From Fidelibacterota bacterium UBA2986 (GTDB lineage Bacteria; Fidelibacterota; Marinisomatia; Marinisomatales; AB-629-J13), in the NCBI GenBank assembly GCA_002346675.1, contig DEAI01000024.1:1-8262 (forward strand): a DNA stretch of 8,262 nucleotides, read 5' to 3'. Below are positions 6,601 to 8,262 of this stretch, piece after piece. The position numbers and the translations under genes were made by a program. Under the pieces are notes generated by a model. That model had not been told where the DNA came from. It saw only the letters and a list, made by a program, of their open reading frames with translations, and did no database searches. Every line of letters starts with the position of its first letter. Position 1 is the stretch's first letter.

Positions 6601-8262
6601 AGCGAATTTGTAAATCGTCCCTATGAAGAAACATTAATGGATTATTATTCTAACGAAGGATTTTTAACATGGAACACTGTCTGGTGGCAAACACCATATG
6701 AATCTGGTGATTGGGTTCAGTTTGAGTATGGTGTATCTATTTCGGCTGGAGATGTTTACCGTTTTTACCCTGCTTCAGAGTTCCCTGACCTTCATGAACC
6801 AGAGATTATTGTATCTCCTGATTCGCTGTATCAGGAGATACAAACTGGATATAATGGACTCCAGTATCTTACCATAGAAAATACAGGAGATTCTAATCTT
6901 TTGTGGGTTTTATATATAGTTGGTGGAAATGAATGGCTTTCAACCAATATTAGCTCTGGAACAGTCCAACCCGATTCTTCCCAAAGTGTGGAGGTTGTTT
7001 TTACATCTCCCGATTTACCTAGTGGTATCTATGAATCTGAAATTGTCATTTACAGCAATGACCAAAATAATGAGGTTGTGGCGGTACCAGTGACCCTGCA
7101 CTTGATTGCACAGGAACATGCACCAGTAATATTAGGTATTGATGATATTGGAAATGATCAGGGTGGCTGGGTTAGAATACATTTTTTCTCAAGTCTCTTA
7201 GATAATCCAGAGGGAAGCTACACGGTATGGCGTGAGTTTACCCAGACCCGTGAGTGGGAGATCATAGGATCATTCCCGGGAGCAAATGAAGATGAATATT
7301 ATTATCCTGCTCCCACACTGGGAAACGCCACAGAGCAAGATACTATATATACAACCTATAAGGTATCATACACATATGAATCCAATATCTGGTACTCCAG
7401 CCCTGGGTCTGGATTTTCGGTTGATAATATAATTCCTGCCACACCTTCTGGTTTGGTAGCAGAATATTCCGACGGAAACGTCAGCCTTGGCTGGGACACG
7501 CAGGTGGACGAAGATTTTCATTATTTCACTATCTACAGAAATGGTGTAGTATGTGGCTATATGGTTGCACCATTCTACATTGATGAAAATGTGTCTGTTG
7601 ATGATGAGCTGTTCTATTTTATCACAGCAACAGATGCTAATGAGAACGAGAGTGAGCCATCAGAGGTGGCCTATCTTTCGCAGATGTCCTTATCTATATC
7701 TTATGTGCAGAACTGGAACATGGTTGGCCTTCCTTTAGAGGTAGAAGATGGTAGCTACCAAACCCTCTTCCCAAATGCCCAGAGCAATAGCCTATATTCT
7801 TTTGATGGTGTATACCAACCACAAGAGACCCTTGAACTGGGTGCAGGCTATCTCTTGAGATTAACATCAGATGAGCCGTTAACCTTTACGGGTACACCCG
7901 TAAATGAGACCACTGTATCTCTTTCTGCAGGGTGGAACTTGTTTACAGGCATAAGCAGCTCACTCTCAGTGGATGATGTATATGCACAGGATATTATCCA
8001 GAGCGGAACCATCTATGGTCTGGATGGGGTATATTTTTCCCCTGAATTGATCGACCCTGGAATGGGCTACTGGGTCCGCGCCACAGAGGATGGAGAGATC
8101 ACCCTTAGCTCAGGAGCATCAGCAAAACAGGTCTCATTTGTGAACAGAGTTGAAGAGGCTAACTCAATTAGCTTCTCCAATGGAGTCTATTCAACTAAGC
8201 TATATTTTGGAGTTGATATTCCTGAGGAGGAGATATTGAGCTATAGCTTGCCTCCTATGTTC
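3682..8262 (+). CDS. Giant multidomain exported protein (Ig-like, ASH/BACON-like, FN3-like, paired WNL domain), 3' end outside the window
   Basis: The frame is open from ATG 3682 to the last base, 1527 codons without a stop. A second ATG at 3694 would also leave a good signal peptide, so the start is uncertain by four codons. Residues 1-27 are a signal peptide (basic n-region, Leu/Ile core, cut likely after LLA). Residues 50-500 are a conserved module seen in Marinimicrobia/Ignavibacteria-type exoproteins, with WGVKV, STDPSNHHVWRVR, DQTLWVVANDV, PVPAGGFDFFRGP and GDRRMVMASGPFAMGLGESQ (438-457). Residues 495-590 resemble choice-of-anchor X (LFDDGNHSDEISDD at 541-554). Residues 596-715 are CARDB-like (VNDENEDFLINPGE at 605-618). 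Residues 716-1035 I do not recognise as a named domain; they hold an acidic DGDNDG at 954-959. Residues 1040-1142 are ASH/BACON-like (LTIENTGDSNLLW, WLS, SGIYESEIVIYSND). Residues 1148-1250 and 1252-1335 are two fibronectin III-like domains. Residues 1342-1477 are the paired WNL domain. The visible end (YFGVDIPEEEILSYSLPPMF) starts a further domain. A T9SS sorting domain would be expected beyond the window. No catalytic motif is visible. Confidence 0.92.
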   Translation, partial: MKINMKKHCLLLRFLLLPIIIPVFLLAELPSGFVPNEESSPSREIMPDQSVMNINNMSYWIRKSSAATWENEGSQSHYPINSGGLMFADGMLWGVKVTDGNTQSPRVGGTTYYSGLKAGRVVYDQNGNVIGSTDPSNHHVWRVRSDYMTADLTADADNFGASVEDVYEQYEYDWNNWPAAWGAPYDDVNSNDSYDPEVDIPGYPGADQTLWVVANDVPPIVDEFGNIIDEQNTAPNAYGSDPVGMEMQVTLWAYNNLPDNPLGNVIFKEVSIQYTGLPPGYNDFDPSIAHLDTVYITQWSDPDLGTYTDDYVGCDVDMSLGYVYNSSESDNVFNGQYGIPVPAGGFDFFRGPEVDGEYLPMTAFTYFGNGSSIYDPDQNNYSGTLQFFNLMEGYLPRPEYPEQEPWIDPTTGDPTSFTLSGNPITGEGWTDGIQLPPGDRRMVMASGPFAMGLGESQEIVLALIGGHGSDFLNSLNVLWENDRLAQATFDSDFLLTGYDIDTEFAGSVAEVIVNIGLSSPATGLFVLIEDVNGNTIESGELFDDGNHSDEISDDLVFGNLFALPTHQEPLSLSLTIYFNGEIFEFENLASITTDGPWVVDQLTVVNDENEDFLINPGEQVHLNLSVENLGEFSHPGIVGLIQYTGPIESVSSASQNLDEQFSNNIYGATYDFGDISTYTDINVASDASEGDQILATILINDELGNNWTDEIILTVVDYDEPPFPDWLPTDHVSGGGAGTFGYHVYEPSNIESGHEYEITINEPVDESLPPTFNLEDITDSTMLLSHHELPVDNFALNIPITDGLKIVKGNVYYTNPVNYISISDNSGFYGFYNNIESYYDNGWAQTAMSVDTYGTGTTDMNLLSDDVKVVWDGEYGAPLGNGFIPVVSGGSQVWIYGSRLDDLANHPSPENPGTGEPFLITVPFKVFDIETNDDPIQISIIIYDRTQTYDGTYDGDNDGIPSVYSFNPFDRMYSEFVNRPYEETLMDYYSNEGFLTWNTVWWQTPYESGDWVQFEYGVSISAGDVYRFYPASEFPDLHEPEIIVSPDSLYQEIQTGYNGLQYLTIENTGDSNLLWVLYIVGGNEWLSTNISSGTVQPDSSQSVEVVFTSPDLPSGIYESEIVIYSNDQNNEVVAVPVTLHLIAQEHAPVILGIDDIGNDQGGWVRIHFFSSLLDNPEGSYTVWREFTQTREWEIIGSFPGANEDEYYYPAPTLGNATEQDTIYTTYKVSYTYESNIWYSSPGSGFSVDNIIPATPSGLVAEYSDGNVSLGWDTQVDEDFHYFTIYRNGVVCGYMVAPFYIDENVSVDDELFYFITATDANENESEPSEVAYLSQMSLSISYVQNWNMVGLPLEVEDGSYQTLFPNAQSNSLYSFDGVYQPQETLELGAGYLLRLTSDEPLTFTGTPVNETTVSLSAGWNLFTGISSSLSVDDVYAQDIIQSGTIYGLDGVYFSPELIDPGMGYWVRATEDGEITLSSGASAKQVSFVNRVEEANSISFSNGVYSTKLYFGVDIPEEEILSYSLPPMF
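7705..8112 (+). repeat. Paired WNL/YWVR domain inside gene 3
   Basis: Unit 1 (residues 1342-1404) reads NWNMVGLPL, SNSLYSFDGVY, GAGYLLRL, LTFTG. Unit 2 (residues 1414-1477) reads GWNLFTGISSSLS, SGTIYGLDGVY, GMGYWVRA. Unit 1 resembles unit 1 of gene 2 more than it resembles its own neighbour (shared GLP and a final FTG), and unit 2 resembles unit 2 of gene 2 (shared GISSS and GTIY). Unlike gene 2, the protein does not end here: about 50 more residues follow before the window edge. Confidence 0.8.

Overview
The window looks like part of a secreted or cell-surface protein locus from an uncultured bacterium of the Fibrobacterota-Chlorobiota-Bacteroidota side of the tree. The best guess is Candidatus Marinimicrobia (Neomarinimicrobiota), with Ignavibacteria-like or Cloacimonadota-like lineages as alternatives. 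The reasons are a type IX secretion (T9SS) type A sorting domain with the YPNPFN signature, large acidic Asp/Asn-rich multidomain exoproteins, the paired 'WNL...GYWVR' C-terminal domain, AT-rich DNA, and no visible Shine-Dalgarno sequences. The taxon is an inference from protein style, not from a marker gene.

Three genes lie head to tail on the plus strand and fill almost the whole window. (1) Positions 1-462 are the 3' end of a T9SS cargo protein whose catalytic or functional part lies upstream. (2) Positions 459-3644 encode a complete 1061-residue exported protein. It has a signal peptide, an Asp-box beta-propeller-like region, a right-handed beta-helix with about ten 26-residue Gly-Gly-Gly coils, a CARDB-like Ig domain and a paired WNL domain. 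Its GTG start overlaps the stop codon of gene 1 in a GTGA. (3) Positions 3682 to the window end hold an ORF of at least 1527 codons with no stop. It encodes a giant exported protein with a conserved N-terminal module, Ig-like, ASH/BACON-like and two fibronectin III-like domains, then the same paired WNL domain and the start of another domain. It follows gene 2 after a 37-base spacer that is nearly pure A+T.

The tight spacing suggests one transcription unit. All three proteins seem to be exported, and genes 2 and 3 share two domain types (an Ig-like domain with a PGE motif, and the WNL pair). A reasonable inference is that they are co-expressed envelope or extracellular proteins, possibly adhesive or glycan-facing. 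No catalytic site is visible. No RNA gene, mobile element, CRISPR array or convincing terminator was seen, and no minus-strand gene is supported.
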